From CADEER01 sp965216585 (GTDB lineage: Bacteria > Desulfobacterota > Binatia > HRBIN30 > CADEER01), in the NCBI GenBank assembly GCA_965216585.1, contig CBDCGC010000003.1:4588001-4652000 (forward strand): a stretch of 64,000 nucleotides of DNA. The letters are read 5' to 3'. The notes below the pieces were generated by a model that did not search any database, was not told the DNA's origin, and saw only the letters and a program-made list of their open reading frames with translations. Positions 8,795 through 17,887 of the stretch are shown here, in pieces. The number at the start of each line of letters is the position of its first letter. The stretch's first letter is position 1. The position numbers and the translations under genes are program-made.

Positions 8795-9604
8795 GTGCAG
8801 CCGCGTCCATTTGGTCTTGCGAGCGCCTATTTGTTGTTCGCAGTGATAGCCGTCATCGTTGGTGTCGCGGCGGTGATTCCGGCCGCCCGACGCGTGAGAC
8901 TGCCATTGTGGCGATTGTTTCTTGCTGAGGCGATTTTCGCTGGAGCCGGCCTAACTGGCGCGCTCCTCTACAACCTCGTCGAGTCCGGAGCGCTTCATCA
9001 GTTTGGATGGCGTGCATACTCCGCCAGTGGAATGCGCTATCCAGGAGGAGTCCTCGGGATCATCTTGCTTCTTCCTGTTGTCCGCTTGGTTTTGCCGCGC
9101 CACCTTTCGCTTGCGGCCTTCTTGGATTTGGTCACGATCGGAGCGGCGTTCGCGATGGCTAGCAACCGCGGAGGGTGTTTCTTGATGGGTTGCTGCTATG
9201 GAAACAGGTCGTCCCTGCCGTGGGCTCTCAGCTATTCGCCTACGAGTCAGGTGGCTCGCCACCATGCGTTGCAGGGATGGATCGAGGCCGGCTCATGGAG
9301 TCTCCCCGTCCAACCACTTCACATTTACTTCGCCGTCGCGTCATTCAGTGTCGGAGTCTTTCTCGCATGGTATCATCGCCGCAAGTCCTTCAGTGGAGAA
9401 GTCGCACTCTTGTACCTAGTGCTACATGAAGGGTCGAAGGGGCTACTGGAGTTCGGTAGGGGGTCTCTGGTGTCACACTCAGTAGTCCACTTGCGTGTTG
9501 CGGGCCTCTCACTGGCTGCTACCGGATTGTTGCTATGGACCGCGCGGCGCAATGGAATGCTCAAAGGTCTATTTCCAGCGCTTCTACGTCACTCCATGGA
9601 ATGA
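8795..9604 (+). CDS. Lgt-like polytopic membrane protein (prolipoprotein diacylglyceryl transferase family)
   Basis: 269 aa with about seven hydrophobic segments. The Lgt-type signature NRGGCFLMGCCYG (about residues 124-136, with R125, C128, C133 and C134) follows a membrane segment. PVQPLHIY near 171 matches the position of the family's HPTQLYE-like motif. True Lgt moves diacylglycerol from phosphatidylglycerol to the lipobox Cys of prolipoproteins. This copy is divergent in the second motif and is probably a paralogue, not the housekeeping enzyme. The start is GTG 8795. Its TGA overlaps the ATG of the next gene (ATGA), which encodes a likely lipoprotein cytochrome, so a dedicated lipidation role is plausible but inferred. 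Codon use is less G+C-biased than in the flanking core genes. Confidence 0.75.
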   Translation: MQPRPFGLASAYLLFAVIAVIVGVAAVIPAARRVRLPLWRLFLAEAIFAGAGLTGALLYNLVESGALHQFGWRAYSASGMRYPGGVLGIILLLPVVRLVLPRHLSLAAFLDLVTIGAAFAMASNRGGCFLMGCCYGNRSSLPWALSYSPTSQVARHHALQGWIEAGSWSLPVQPLHIYFAVASFSVGVFLAWYHRRKSFSGEVALLYLVLHEGSKGLLEFGRGSLVSHSVVHLRVAGLSLAATGLLLWTARRNGMLKGLFPALLRHSME

Positions 9605-11730
9605 AGCGCATGTCGGGTATTGCGTCGCGACTCTTGCTGAGTGCTCTCGCGATGATGGGGTGCCAAACACGCGAGTTTTCATCGCGCGAGTCTGAGTCTG
9701 CATCAAGCGGGAAGAATCATCTGCCAGGCTACGTTGGATCTGCGAAGTGTGCGCAGTGTCACGAGGCTGAGTACCGTGTTTGGTCGAGGTCTCTGCACGC
9801 GGCAGCTCTGCGCCCCATGGAACTGCCGGGTGTGAGTGCTGTGTTCGATGGGGAGTGGCGGGAATTTGGTAGCACGCATGTGCGCCCGATACGCCAAGAC
9901 GGTCAAGCGATCCTCGAGTTGCGAGCCGCGGAAGGAACTCCGATTAGCTCTCATCCTTTGCGATACGTTCTGGGTCGCGACGAGATCGAACAATTTGTGA
10001 TCGCTGGGAAGGACGGCGGCTACCAAGCGCTCCCGGCCGGCTACGATGCAGAGCAGGGCGAATGGTTTGACATTTTTCCGGGGAGCCCAGATAGGCGCAA
10101 TTGGAATTTCTGGGCTAACCCGGGAATGACCGCCAACAGCCAGTGTTTCGCTTGTCACGTGACTGGTTACCGGAAGGGTTGGGTTAACGCTGAAGCTCGT
10201 TATGAAAGTTCCTGGGTGGAGCCAGGTGTCGGCTGCGAGGCGTGTCACGGTCCGGGGCTGGAACACACCTTGTCAGTGAACGCCTCTAGGCCCGTTGCCG
10301 ACCCCTATGGAGGGTATTCAGATCCGACCGTTGCGGCTGAATCTTGTGTCCCCTGTCACAGCAGGCGCACTGAGGTGGCACCGGCATTCGAGCAAGGGAT
10401 GAATCTCTACGATCATTTCGATTTTGAGGTGCTCGATACGGAGACATTCGCCGCTGACGGTCAGGCGGTTGCCGAAGCATTCGAGTGGACTTCGTTTCGG
10501 ATGAGCTTAATGGCCCGCCGCGGCGTTGGGTGCCAGGATTGCCACCGGCCGCACGATGGTGAGTTGACGACGCCGGGAGATGAACTGTGTTTAGGATGTC
10601 ACACGTCGGAGTTTGCGTCGGCGACGCATACCCACCACGACCCAGCGACTGCGGGTGCTCGTTGTGTTGGATGCCATATGCCCGAGGTATTCTTCATGGA
10701 GCGTGACGGCCGTCGTGACCACCGCTTTCCGCGACCCGCTCCGGAGACGTCGCGATTGTTGGGGATTCCTGACCCGTGTCTGCGATGCCATGTGGGTCGC
10801 AGTGCAGGCTGGTCTGCGGAACATGTCGGACGCTGGTATGGTCCTTCGAGTAGTGCGCGCGAGGAGACTCACCGCGCTGCGCTTGCTATCATGGCCGGTC
10901 GGCAAGGGGATGAGGCGGCGGTGCCCGATCTGATTGTGCTTCTTCAGTCGAGCGACGATCCGGTATATCGGGCCAGTGCCGCGCGTTTGCTCGCGGCCTT
11001 TCCGGTTCCATCGGTTCGCGAAGCACTGATTGTGGCGGTGCTCGACAAGGACCCGCTTGTGCGAGCCGCGGTTGCGGAGGCGCTTGGGGCGACTAGGAAC
11101 ATGGACAACCGGGCAGCACATGCATTGATAGATTTGACCAAGGCACCGGAGCGGTTGGTTAGAGTCGAAGCGGCCTTCGCGTTGCGTGGCATCGATCGCG
11201 AAGCTCTCTCTGCGTCTGACAAGAAGCGGCTGGAGTTGGCCGATGCCGAATGGTTGGAGGCGCAGGACTTATCATCCGACGGCCCTGCTTCCGGCCACAA
11301 CAAAGGAATATACTTCACTGCCCGCGGCGATACGGCCCGTGCGGAGGCGGCTTACCGTGCGGCGATCGATCGCTGGCCTGGAGTGGTTGAGACCCGCCAC
11401 AACCTGGGCATGCTCCTTGTTGATTCCGGTCGTATCGAGGAGGCGGAGAAGGAGTTCGTTGCTGCGCTCGATTGGGAACCCGAATGGCCACCAGCGGCAT
11501 TTAGCTTGGGGCTTCTGTACGGGCAACGTGGTCAGTTGGAAGAGGCCCTTGCGATGCTGCAGGATTGCGTGCGTCAGAATCCTAGATACCCGCGGGCGCT
11601 CTACAACCTTGGAGTCCTCTATGGGCAGCTGGGCCGGCGGGCCGAGGCGGTGCGGGTTCTCGAGGCCGCAGCTACGCATCCGGATTCGCGCCGAGATGCA
11701 CTCGATGCGCTGGCTCAATTGAGCGGATAG
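9601..11730 (+). CDS. Octaheme cytochrome c lipoprotein with HEAT and TPR repeats
   Basis: 709 aa from ATG 9601, which overlaps the previous stop (ATGA). The N-terminus ends in LLLSALAMMGC, a lipoprotein-type signal with Cys21. Eight CxxCH heme motifs follow: CAQCH, CFACH, CEACH, CVPCH, CQDCH, CLGCH, CVGCH and CLRCH. The first part (YVGSAKCAQCHEAEYRVWSR) resembles the cytochrome c554/c3-like domain. About residues 405-540 look like HEAT repeats (PDLIVLLQSSDDPVYRASAA), and the last ~130 residues are TPRs. Known relatives are periplasmic or outer-surface electron carriers; the redox partner is unknown. The repeat tail suggests a scaffold for protein contacts. The ATG at 9610 is an alternative start. 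Confidence 0.85.
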   Translation: MKRMSGIASRLLLSALAMMGCQTREFSSRESESASSGKNHLPGYVGSAKCAQCHEAEYRVWSRSLHAAALRPMELPGVSAVFDGEWREFGSTHVRPIRQDGQAILELRAAEGTPISSHPLRYVLGRDEIEQFVIAGKDGGYQALPAGYDAEQGEWFDIFPGSPDRRNWNFWANPGMTANSQCFACHVTGYRKGWVNAEARYESSWVEPGVGCEACHGPGLEHTLSVNASRPVADPYGGYSDPTVAAESCVPCHSRRTEVAPAFEQGMNLYDHFDFEVLDTETFAADGQAVAEAFEWTSFRMSLMARRGVGCQDCHRPHDGELTTPGDELCLGCHTSEFASATHTHHDPATAGARCVGCHMPEVFFMERDGRRDHRFPRPAPETSRLLGIPDPCLRCHVGRSAGWSAEHVGRWYGPSSSAREETHRAALAIMAGRQGDEAAVPDLIVLLQSSDDPVYRASAARLLAAFPVPSVREALIVAVLDKDPLVRAAVAEALGATRNMDNRAAHALIDLTKAPERLVRVEAAFALRGIDREALSASDKKRLELADAEWLEAQDLSSDGPASGHNKGIYFTARGDTARAEAAYRAAIDRWPGVVETRHNLGMLLVDSGRIEEAEKEFVAALDWEPEWPPAAFSLGLLYGQRGQLEEALAMLQDCVRQNPRYPRALYNLGVLYGQLGRRAEAVRVLEAAATHPDSRRDALDALAQLSG

Positions 11731-11937
11731 CTCGCGATGGCTTTCGGCGGGGGGGCAGTCTGCCGATCGGTTTGGGCGAGTTTCGTTGGGTTGCTTGATG
11801 TTTATTTAGGCAGGGCTTCTCGTCATGCAGCAATAATCAATCTGACGCGCTGGGCTTGTTTGATGTCGTTTGATTTGTCGGGTTGCGGTTTGGTAGCTTG
11901 ATCGCGCTTTTTTGCTTCTGTAGATCGGAGGGGAATA

Positions 11938-14499
11938 ATGGCCCGCGCCCAGATTGCATGCCCAACGGTATTCGTAGCTGGGATTACGCTGCTTTGGTGC
12001 CTCGCCCCTGGAGTGGTTTCAGCCACTGTTGCCCGTTGCGAGGCAGTCCCCCAGACTGGCGGCTACGAGCCGGCGAGATCCGATTGTTGCCAAGCGGCGG
12101 GGCTCGACTGTACCGGCAAGGCCTCTCACGGTGAACGCAATGTGATCGTGGCTGTGATGGACGATCATGGCTATTGCCAGAATGGCTTTCTGGGAGGTCG
12201 GTGCGTTCGCGACAAAGCCTGCGCACAGAAGGTTTGCACGACCGATCCCTCTCAAGCGTGTAGCGACGCGAGCGAGTGTCCGACCGGCGGATGTGGTGAA
12301 ACTCCGGAGTGTAACGTCGAAGCGAATTGCCTTGCCGCCGAGATTTGTGCGGAAGGAGTTTGCTCACCGGCGGCTCCTTGCACGGGCAACTTCCAGTGTG
12401 CTCGGGGAGTCGGAACATGCTTAGCGGGCACTTGTAGTGTCTCCTCGGCGCCGTGCTCGATGCATAGCGATTGCCCGGCTAGCGAGACCTGCGAGCGAAA
12501 CTGTGAGCTGAGTGGGTTGCCTTGCTCGCGTGATATGGATTGTAACGACGTCTGCCAGAATGGCTCATGTACCCTTACTCCCGAGCCGTGTTCGCGAAAC
12601 TCGGACTGCCCCGACTCGCAGTCATATGAGTGTGCATCGGGCACGGCGCCGTTGCGGCTGAACGACGTATCTTGCCGCTATAGAGAGCCGGGCGATTTGA
12701 ATTGGGAATACGACAGGCAGAGCGATTTGACAGAAAAGGGAAAACAAACAGTCTTTACGCCGCGGCTCGACCAGCTTGCTCGGGAGGGGGCGGTGTTCCC
12801 GCGGGCGCGCTCAGGTGGTGAGATATGCACGACCGGGCGCGCCGCTATTATGATGGGGCGCTGGATGCGACATCGCAACGGTATAGCCGCGAATGGCGGG
12901 AACAGCGTCCGAGAATGCCGCGACGCTCCGATTGGTTGTTCCCCTGATGGCGGCACGCCGTCTGAATGCGCCAACTTTGGTGTCGATTGTGACAAGACCC
13001 ATTCCATCGCATGGTGGCTCGAGAATCATGTTCCGGGCGACCCTCTAACAATTGCGGCGGGTAAGCTGCATTTCGCCAACGCGAGCGTCAATAGTTTTGA
13101 AGCGGCCGTGCAGAATTCGAACGAGCCGTCGTTCGGCAAGTTCCACTGTCTTGACGGGTCTAATTGCGAGAGTGCGCTGGATGCCGGGCTAGTACCGAAC
13201 GAGATCCTCTGTCGCTCGGGCTGCCCCGAGCGCAAACGTAGCGTCGCCGAAATCATGGACGAGGTTGATTACGAGATCGTCAACGATGAACTCGATGCGC
13301 CGTTGTTTCTCTGGTATGCGCCGGTAATCCCGCATGCGCCCGGCGGTACAGACTATTTCGACAACCTCTACGGTGCAGGTTCCTTGGATGATGGTCAGAA
13401 ACACCTGTCTCGGACCTCGTGGTTCGACGCCGGCCTGGAAGGCCTAATCGATGAGTTCAAGAATTCGTGCGTTTGTGGGCCGAGCGGACAGCCGGAATCG
13501 CTGTATGACAGGACCGTCGTGATGGTGATGCCCGATCACGGTTACCTAATGAATAGGGCGAAGGGTGGTGGCGGTGATGCGGTGGAGAACGCTCATCGCC
13601 ATGCTCTCATTGTCAACGCCCCAGAACACCGCAATGGGCAGGCAGCGCCAAGGGTGTTTGACGAGACCAGTCAGTTCGCCGCAGCGCAAGACATTCTTCC
13701 CACAGTATTGAGTTACGCTGGTGTGAGCAATCCCGATGCGTTGGATGGCTATTCGCTTAACACGAACTTGCGTCCCTTCGTGGAAGGTGCATCCCAGGGC
13801 CTAGTCCGTGATGTTTTCTATGCCCATGCGAACGACTCCGGGTCCTTCAACGGTGTGAGCTGGAAAAAGGCTTATATGATACCGAGCCCGGGCGTTCTCG
13901 GGCTTTGTCTCACTACGAATACACCGAACCTATCCCATGCGCAGCCGTGCCTGACCGATGCTGACTGCCCGGGTGAAGGTACGGGAAGCTGCGACCACGC
14001 AGGCAAACGCTGCATCAACGACCCGACTCAGCGTTGTACGGAGGACGCCGAATGTGGATCGTGTGGGAGCGGTTCGACTTGCGATGTGGACCCATTAACA
14101 TCGTTCGCAGAGTTCGACGGCGAGCCGTGTGCGGATGGTGCTGATTGTGTACCCGAAGGTTCTTGTCGCCCGGCGATGCTAAAAATCTATCAAAAAGGCG
14201 GGGAGGGGACTCGCTTCGTTAGTGAACTCTACGATCTCAATTGGGATCCTGATCAGCAATCAAACCTGCTCAAAGGTACGCGGGATCCGGACTATCTTGC
14301 GCCTCAGGACCTCGGCAGCGATCCGGAATGTATAAATCCACCGTCAACTCTGGCCCAGAAGATGGACTGTTGTATGCTAGAATTTATGAGTCTGCGCTCG
14401 GACAATGACCTTTGGTGTGCCGAAAATCACGAGTGTCCGGCCGAGTTACGTGGCGGATGGGTAGAGAACACAGAGCCGGGGTGTGCAGCCTCACCGTAA
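11938..14499 (+). CDS. Secreted sulfatase-family protein with Cys-rich insertions
   Basis: 853 aa with a Sec-type signal peptide. NVIVAVMDDHGY (D75, D76) is the sulfatase first metal motif. A ~190-residue Cys-rich block then interrupts the fold, with repeats such as PCSMHSDCPASETC and PCSRNSDCPD. The fold resumes at TPRLDQLAREGAVFP. The maturation site reads CTTGR (C297), not C-x-P-x-R: Arg is kept, Pro is Thr. GKLHFAN and MPDHGY match later catalytic motifs, and ELYDLNWDPDQQSNLL is the typical sulfatase C-terminal segment. A second Cys-rich stretch occurs near residues 665-750. GGAGGGG four bases before the ATG supports the start. The protein acts outside the cytoplasm; whether it is an active sulfatase is uncertain. 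The 207 bases upstream hold no recognised gene. Confidence 0.82.
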   Translation: MARAQIACPTVFVAGITLLWCLAPGVVSATVARCEAVPQTGGYEPARSDCCQAAGLDCTGKASHGERNVIVAVMDDHGYCQNGFLGGRCVRDKACAQKVCTTDPSQACSDASECPTGGCGETPECNVEANCLAAEICAEGVCSPAAPCTGNFQCARGVGTCLAGTCSVSSAPCSMHSDCPASETCERNCELSGLPCSRDMDCNDVCQNGSCTLTPEPCSRNSDCPDSQSYECASGTAPLRLNDVSCRYREPGDLNWEYDRQSDLTEKGKQTVFTPRLDQLAREGAVFPRARSGGEICTTGRAAIMMGRWMRHRNGIAANGGNSVRECRDAPIGCSPDGGTPSECANFGVDCDKTHSIAWWLENHVPGDPLTIAAGKLHFANASVNSFEAAVQNSNEPSFGKFHCLDGSNCESALDAGLVPNEILCRSGCPERKRSVAEIMDEVDYEIVNDELDAPLFLWYAPVIPHAPGGTDYFDNLYGAGSLDDGQKHLSRTSWFDAGLEGLIDEFKNSCVCGPSGQPESLYDRTVVMVMPDHGYLMNRAKGGGGDAVENAHRHALIVNAPEHRNGQAAPRVFDETSQFAAAQDILPTVLSYAGVSNPDALDGYSLNTNLRPFVEGASQGLVRDVFYAHANDSGSFNGVSWKKAYMIPSPGVLGLCLTTNTPNLSHAQPCLTDADCPGEGTGSCDHAGKRCINDPTQRCTEDAECGSCGSGSTCDVDPLTSFAEFDGEPCADGADCVPEGSCRPAMLKIYQKGGEGTRFVSELYDLNWDPDQQSNLLKGTRDPDYLAPQDLGSDPECINPPSTLAQKMDCCMLEFMSLRSDNDLWCAENHECPAELRGGWVENTEPGCAASP

Positions 14500-14615
14500 G
14501 CTGAGCACCTGAGCAGTCAAGACTCCGTAGATGGCGCCGGCGTCGTCTGTCAGCGTCAGCGACGGAACCGTCTTCGGCCTTACTTCAGGTGTGGTTGATC
14601 CCCAATGCGGATGCA

Positions 14616-15461
14616 TCATCCGGACGCCAGCAGCCATGCCGCCGCGACGCTGAGGGCGGCGGCGATGCCGATTCCTCGATCGGTGTCGGACGCGAACGGT
14701 CGGTTTCGCAGGTGAGCGAAGGCGAAGCCGATGCCGGCGCCGCAGAGGAGTCCGAGGGTGTGGGCGGTGACGTCGGTTTGCGGCGAGGCGCCGAGCATGG
14801 CGAGGATGGCGACGGCGGCGCCGAGGGGGCGGATGCGGCGCCACAGGGGTGTCGTGTCTGCGGCGCGGATCTGCAATCCGCCGAGCATGCCGACAGCGGC
14901 GAAGACGGCCGTCGATGCGCCGATGCCGTTGTAGGTCGCGCTGCGTGATAGGCCGCTGATCAGGGTGGCGAGGGCGCCGCCGCCTACTGTCAGCGCGACG
15001 GCGGTGCCGCCGCCGAGCAGGCGGCTGAGTGGTGAGAGGAAGAGCAGGGTGGAGAGGGTGTTGGAAGCGACATGGCCGGCGTCGGCGTGCAGCGTCAGCG
15101 CCGTGAAACAGCGCCAGAGCTCGCCGCTGCGGATGTCGGCGGCGCTGGCCGAGCCGTTGCGCTGCCAGTAGGGGTCGCCGGAGAAGAACATGTGCGCGAT
15201 GAGCAGCACGCTGGCGGCGATCCAGGCGGCGTTGCTGCTGCCGGCGTCGCTGTCCCAGGCCGGGGTGGCGCGCTGGCGGCGCTCGCGGTCGTAATCGGCG
15301 AGCGCCTCCACCGCCTGCGATGCCACGGCGACGTCGACGGCGAGCACGTGCGATCCCGCCGCCTGCCACGATGAATGCGGTATGTCTGCGGCGCTGAGCA
15401 CCAGAGCCCATTCGTTGAGTACCCTCTGGTCGCGCGTCGTGCGGATCTCGGTGGTGGGCAT
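14616..15461 (-). CDS. Rhomboid-family intramembrane serine protease
   Basis: 281 aa. A ~75-residue cytoplasmic N-terminal region precedes about six membrane segments. HADAGHVASN is the rhomboid HxxxGHxxxN-type motif. YNGIGASTAVF carries the catalytic Ser, with Ala-Ser-Thr where many have GxSG. VTAHTLGLLCGAGIGF supplies the catalytic His and the GxxxG helix. Rhomboids cut transmembrane helices of membrane proteins; the substrate here is unknown. The ATG at 15461 begins the plausible N-terminus MPTTEIRTTRDQRVL. It is divergent from the beta-helix gene and convergent with the sulfatase. Confidence 0.85.
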   Translation of the reverse strand: MPTTEIRTTRDQRVLNEWALVLSAADIPHSSWQAAGSHVLAVDVAVASQAVEALADYDRERRQRATPAWDSDAGSSNAAWIAASVLLIAHMFFSGDPYWQRNGSASAADIRSGELWRCFTALTLHADAGHVASNTLSTLLFLSPLSRLLGGGTAVALTVGGGALATLISGLSRSATYNGIGASTAVFAAVGMLGGLQIRAADTTPLWRRIRPLGAAVAILAMLGASPQTDVTAHTLGLLCGAGIGFAFAHLRNRPFASDTDRGIGIAAALSVAAAWLLASG

Positions 15462-15527
15462 CGCACAACATTGTTGCCTGGGCGCGGCGCTTCTGCCATC
15501 GTTTCGGCCGGGAAAGGGGAATCTTCC

Positions 15528-17732
15528 ATGATGCGAGCGGTTCTTGCGCTGGTCTTCGCCTTGGCGAACGCGGCGATCGCGAATGGGGCGATCATCAACG
15601 TGCCCAACGACCACGCGACGATCCAGGCGGCGCTGAACGTCGCCGTCGCCGGCGATACGGTCGAGGTCGAGACGGGCGTCTACAACGAGAAGCTCACCTT
15701 TCCCGCCAGTGGCTCGGCTGGCTCGCCGATCGTGCTGCGCGCCAAGGCGGGTCATACCCCGGTCGTCGACGGCACCGGACTCTCGGCCGGCAGCCTCGGC
15801 GGTCTGATCTACATCGAGGATCGATCCTACATCGACGTCGACGGCCTGGAGATTCGCAACCTCGTCGCTTCCGGTCCGAGCGAGTTTCCCGCCGGGATCT
15901 GGGTGCGCGGCCAGTCGAACAACATCAACCTGTTGAACAACGTCGTTCATCACATCGAGAACAACGGCTGCGGCAACTGCGGTGCGCACGGCATCGCCGT
16001 CTACGGCACGAGCGGGGTATCGTCGATCCACGACATTCTCATCGATGGCAACGAGGTGCGCGACTGCGTTCTCGGCTGGAGTGAAGCTCTGGTGCTCAAC
16101 GGCAACGTCGAGAATTTCACCGTCTCCAACAACAGTGTTCACGACAACAACAACATCGGCATCGACATGATCGGTTTCGAAGGGGAGTGCGGCGGCTGTC
16201 CGGACAGCCTGGACCGCGCGCGCGATGGCGTCGTCAGCGGCAACCTGGTCTACAACATCGACTCTTTCGGCAACCCCGCCTACGGCAGCGACCGCTCGGC
16301 CGATGGCATCTATGTCGACGGCGGTACTCGCATCGTCATTGAGGGCAATACGGTGCACGATGCGAACATCGGGATCGAGATCGCCAGTGAGCACTCGGGC
16401 AAGGCGACCACTGAGATCACCGTGCGCAACAACTTCGTCTACGACTGCCACGTCACCGGTGTGGCGATGGGTGGCTACGATACCAATCGCGGCAGCACGG
16501 AGGATTGCAACGTCGTCAACAACACTCTCTACAACAACGATACCGACCAAACCGGCTCCGGCGAGATGCTGGTGCAGTTCGACACGCGCAACAACGTCAT
16601 CGAGAACAATCTGCTCTTTGCCGGTTCGCAAAACGTCTTCATCGCCAACGACTTCGCGCAGAACACCGGCAACACGGTCGACTACAACCTCTACTATTCG
16701 AGCGGCGGCGCGGCGAGCTCGGAGTGGACCTGGAAGGGGACGAGCTACACCGGATTCGCCAATTGGCAGGCGGCGACCGGCAATGACGCCAACTCCTCCT
16801 TCGCCGATCCCTTGCTCGTCAGTCCGGCGACCGGTGACCTGCACCTGACCGCATCGTCGCCGGCCGTGAACGGCGGTGATACCTTGCCGGCGGCGACGAT
16901 TGGCACGGTCGATATCGACGGTCACGCTCGGGTGAACGGCCTTGCCGTCGACGTCGGAGCGGACGAGCTGACCGAATGCGGTGACGGCAACCTCGACCTC
17001 GGCGAGGAATGCGACGACGGCAACCTCGTCGACGGCGACGGTTGTGACTCCAATTGCACGATCACTGCCTGCGGCAATGCGATCGTCACCGCTGGTGAGC
17101 AGTGCGACGACGGCAACACCGCCGCTGGCGACTGCTGTTCGGCGACCTGTGCGTTCGAAAGCTCCGGCGCCACTTGTGACGACGCCGACGCGTGCTCGCA
17201 CGACGATGTCTGCGACGGTGCCGGCTCGTGCAGCGGGACGTTGGCGCCCGCCGCGAGTTGCAAGGTCAGCACGGTGAGCGGCAAGGCCAAGCTGATTCTC
17301 AAAAACAAGGACAACGACAAGGGCGACAGGGTCGTCTTCGTGCTCAGCAAGGGGGAGCAGACGCTGTTGGCCGATCTCGGCGACCCGACCAGCACCACCG
17401 ACTACGAGCTCTGCGTGTATCAGCCGGCCGGGTTGTTGCTCGGCCGCAGTGCGCCGGCGGGAAGCAAATGGTCGGTCATCAACCCGGGGTATCGCTACAA
17501 GGACAAGAGACGGGTGCCCGACGGTGTGCAGGTCGCCAAGGTGAAGACCGGTGATGCCGGCAAAGCGAAAGTCATCTTCAAAGGCAAGGGAAGCAACCTG
17601 GCCATGCCGGCACTCGGAGTGACGCTGCCGTTGACGGCGCAGTTGCACAACAGCGACGGTGTCTGCTGGTCGGCGACGTTCTCGACGGCGATCAAGAACG
17701 AAGTGGAGATCTTCAAAGCGAAGAGCGATTGA
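15528..17732 (+). CDS. Secreted right-handed beta-helix protein with Cys-rich repeats
   Basis: 734 aa. Signal peptide MMRAVLALVFALANAAIANG. The opening INVPNDHATIQAALNVAVAG is typical of NosD/pectate-lyase-like parallel beta-helix proteins, followed by many Asn-rich coils (VVHHIENNGC, NTVHDANIGIEI). Around residue 485 come two to three myxobacteria-type Cys-rich repeats (ECGDGNLDLGEECDDGN, EQCDDGNTAAGDCC). The last ~150 residues are a Lys-rich beta domain starting near KAKLILKNKDNDKGD and ending with a CWSATFS motif. Likely an extracellular carbohydrate-binding or degrading protein; the substrate cannot be told. AAGGGGA seven bases before the ATG supports the start. It is convergent with sdhB over 155 bases. 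Confidence 0.82.
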   Translation: MMRAVLALVFALANAAIANGAIINVPNDHATIQAALNVAVAGDTVEVETGVYNEKLTFPASGSAGSPIVLRAKAGHTPVVDGTGLSAGSLGGLIYIEDRSYIDVDGLEIRNLVASGPSEFPAGIWVRGQSNNINLLNNVVHHIENNGCGNCGAHGIAVYGTSGVSSIHDILIDGNEVRDCVLGWSEALVLNGNVENFTVSNNSVHDNNNIGIDMIGFEGECGGCPDSLDRARDGVVSGNLVYNIDSFGNPAYGSDRSADGIYVDGGTRIVIEGNTVHDANIGIEIASEHSGKATTEITVRNNFVYDCHVTGVAMGGYDTNRGSTEDCNVVNNTLYNNDTDQTGSGEMLVQFDTRNNVIENNLLFAGSQNVFIANDFAQNTGNTVDYNLYYSSGGAASSEWTWKGTSYTGFANWQAATGNDANSSFADPLLVSPATGDLHLTASSPAVNGGDTLPAATIGTVDIDGHARVNGLAVDVGADELTECGDGNLDLGEECDDGNLVDGDGCDSNCTITACGNAIVTAGEQCDDGNTAAGDCCSATCAFESSGATCDDADACSHDDVCDGAGSCSGTLAPAASCKVSTVSGKAKLILKNKDNDKGDRVVFVLSKGEQTLLADLGDPTSTTDYELCVYQPAGLLLGRSAPAGSKWSVINPGYRYKDKRRVPDGVQVAKVKTGDAGKAKVIFKGKGSNLAMPALGVTLPLTAQLHNSDGVCWSATFSTAIKNEVEIFKAKSD

Positions 17733-17887
17733 ACGAGACGCAGGCGCTCGCGAGCGACCTTCGCTACCAGCCCCGACAGCATCCACCCCGCGCACATCGA
17801 ACGTGACGGCGGTCCAAGGCGAAGTACCGTCAGGCTCGTCGGCGACTCGCCCTCGCCGAAATGGTTGGCGTCGTTTGGGGCGGTGGC

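Noticed and set aside
14491..14600. Possible C-terminal gene fragment on the minus strand (ending GVLTAQVLSLR)
   Set aside because: It reads like protein for ~35 residues but has no start, no family match, and continues as rhomboid antisense-frame noise.
17840..17858. Hairpin CGGCGA-CTCGCCC-TCGCCG between convergent genes
   Set aside because: Only a 6-bp stem and no T run on either strand, so not convincing as a terminator.
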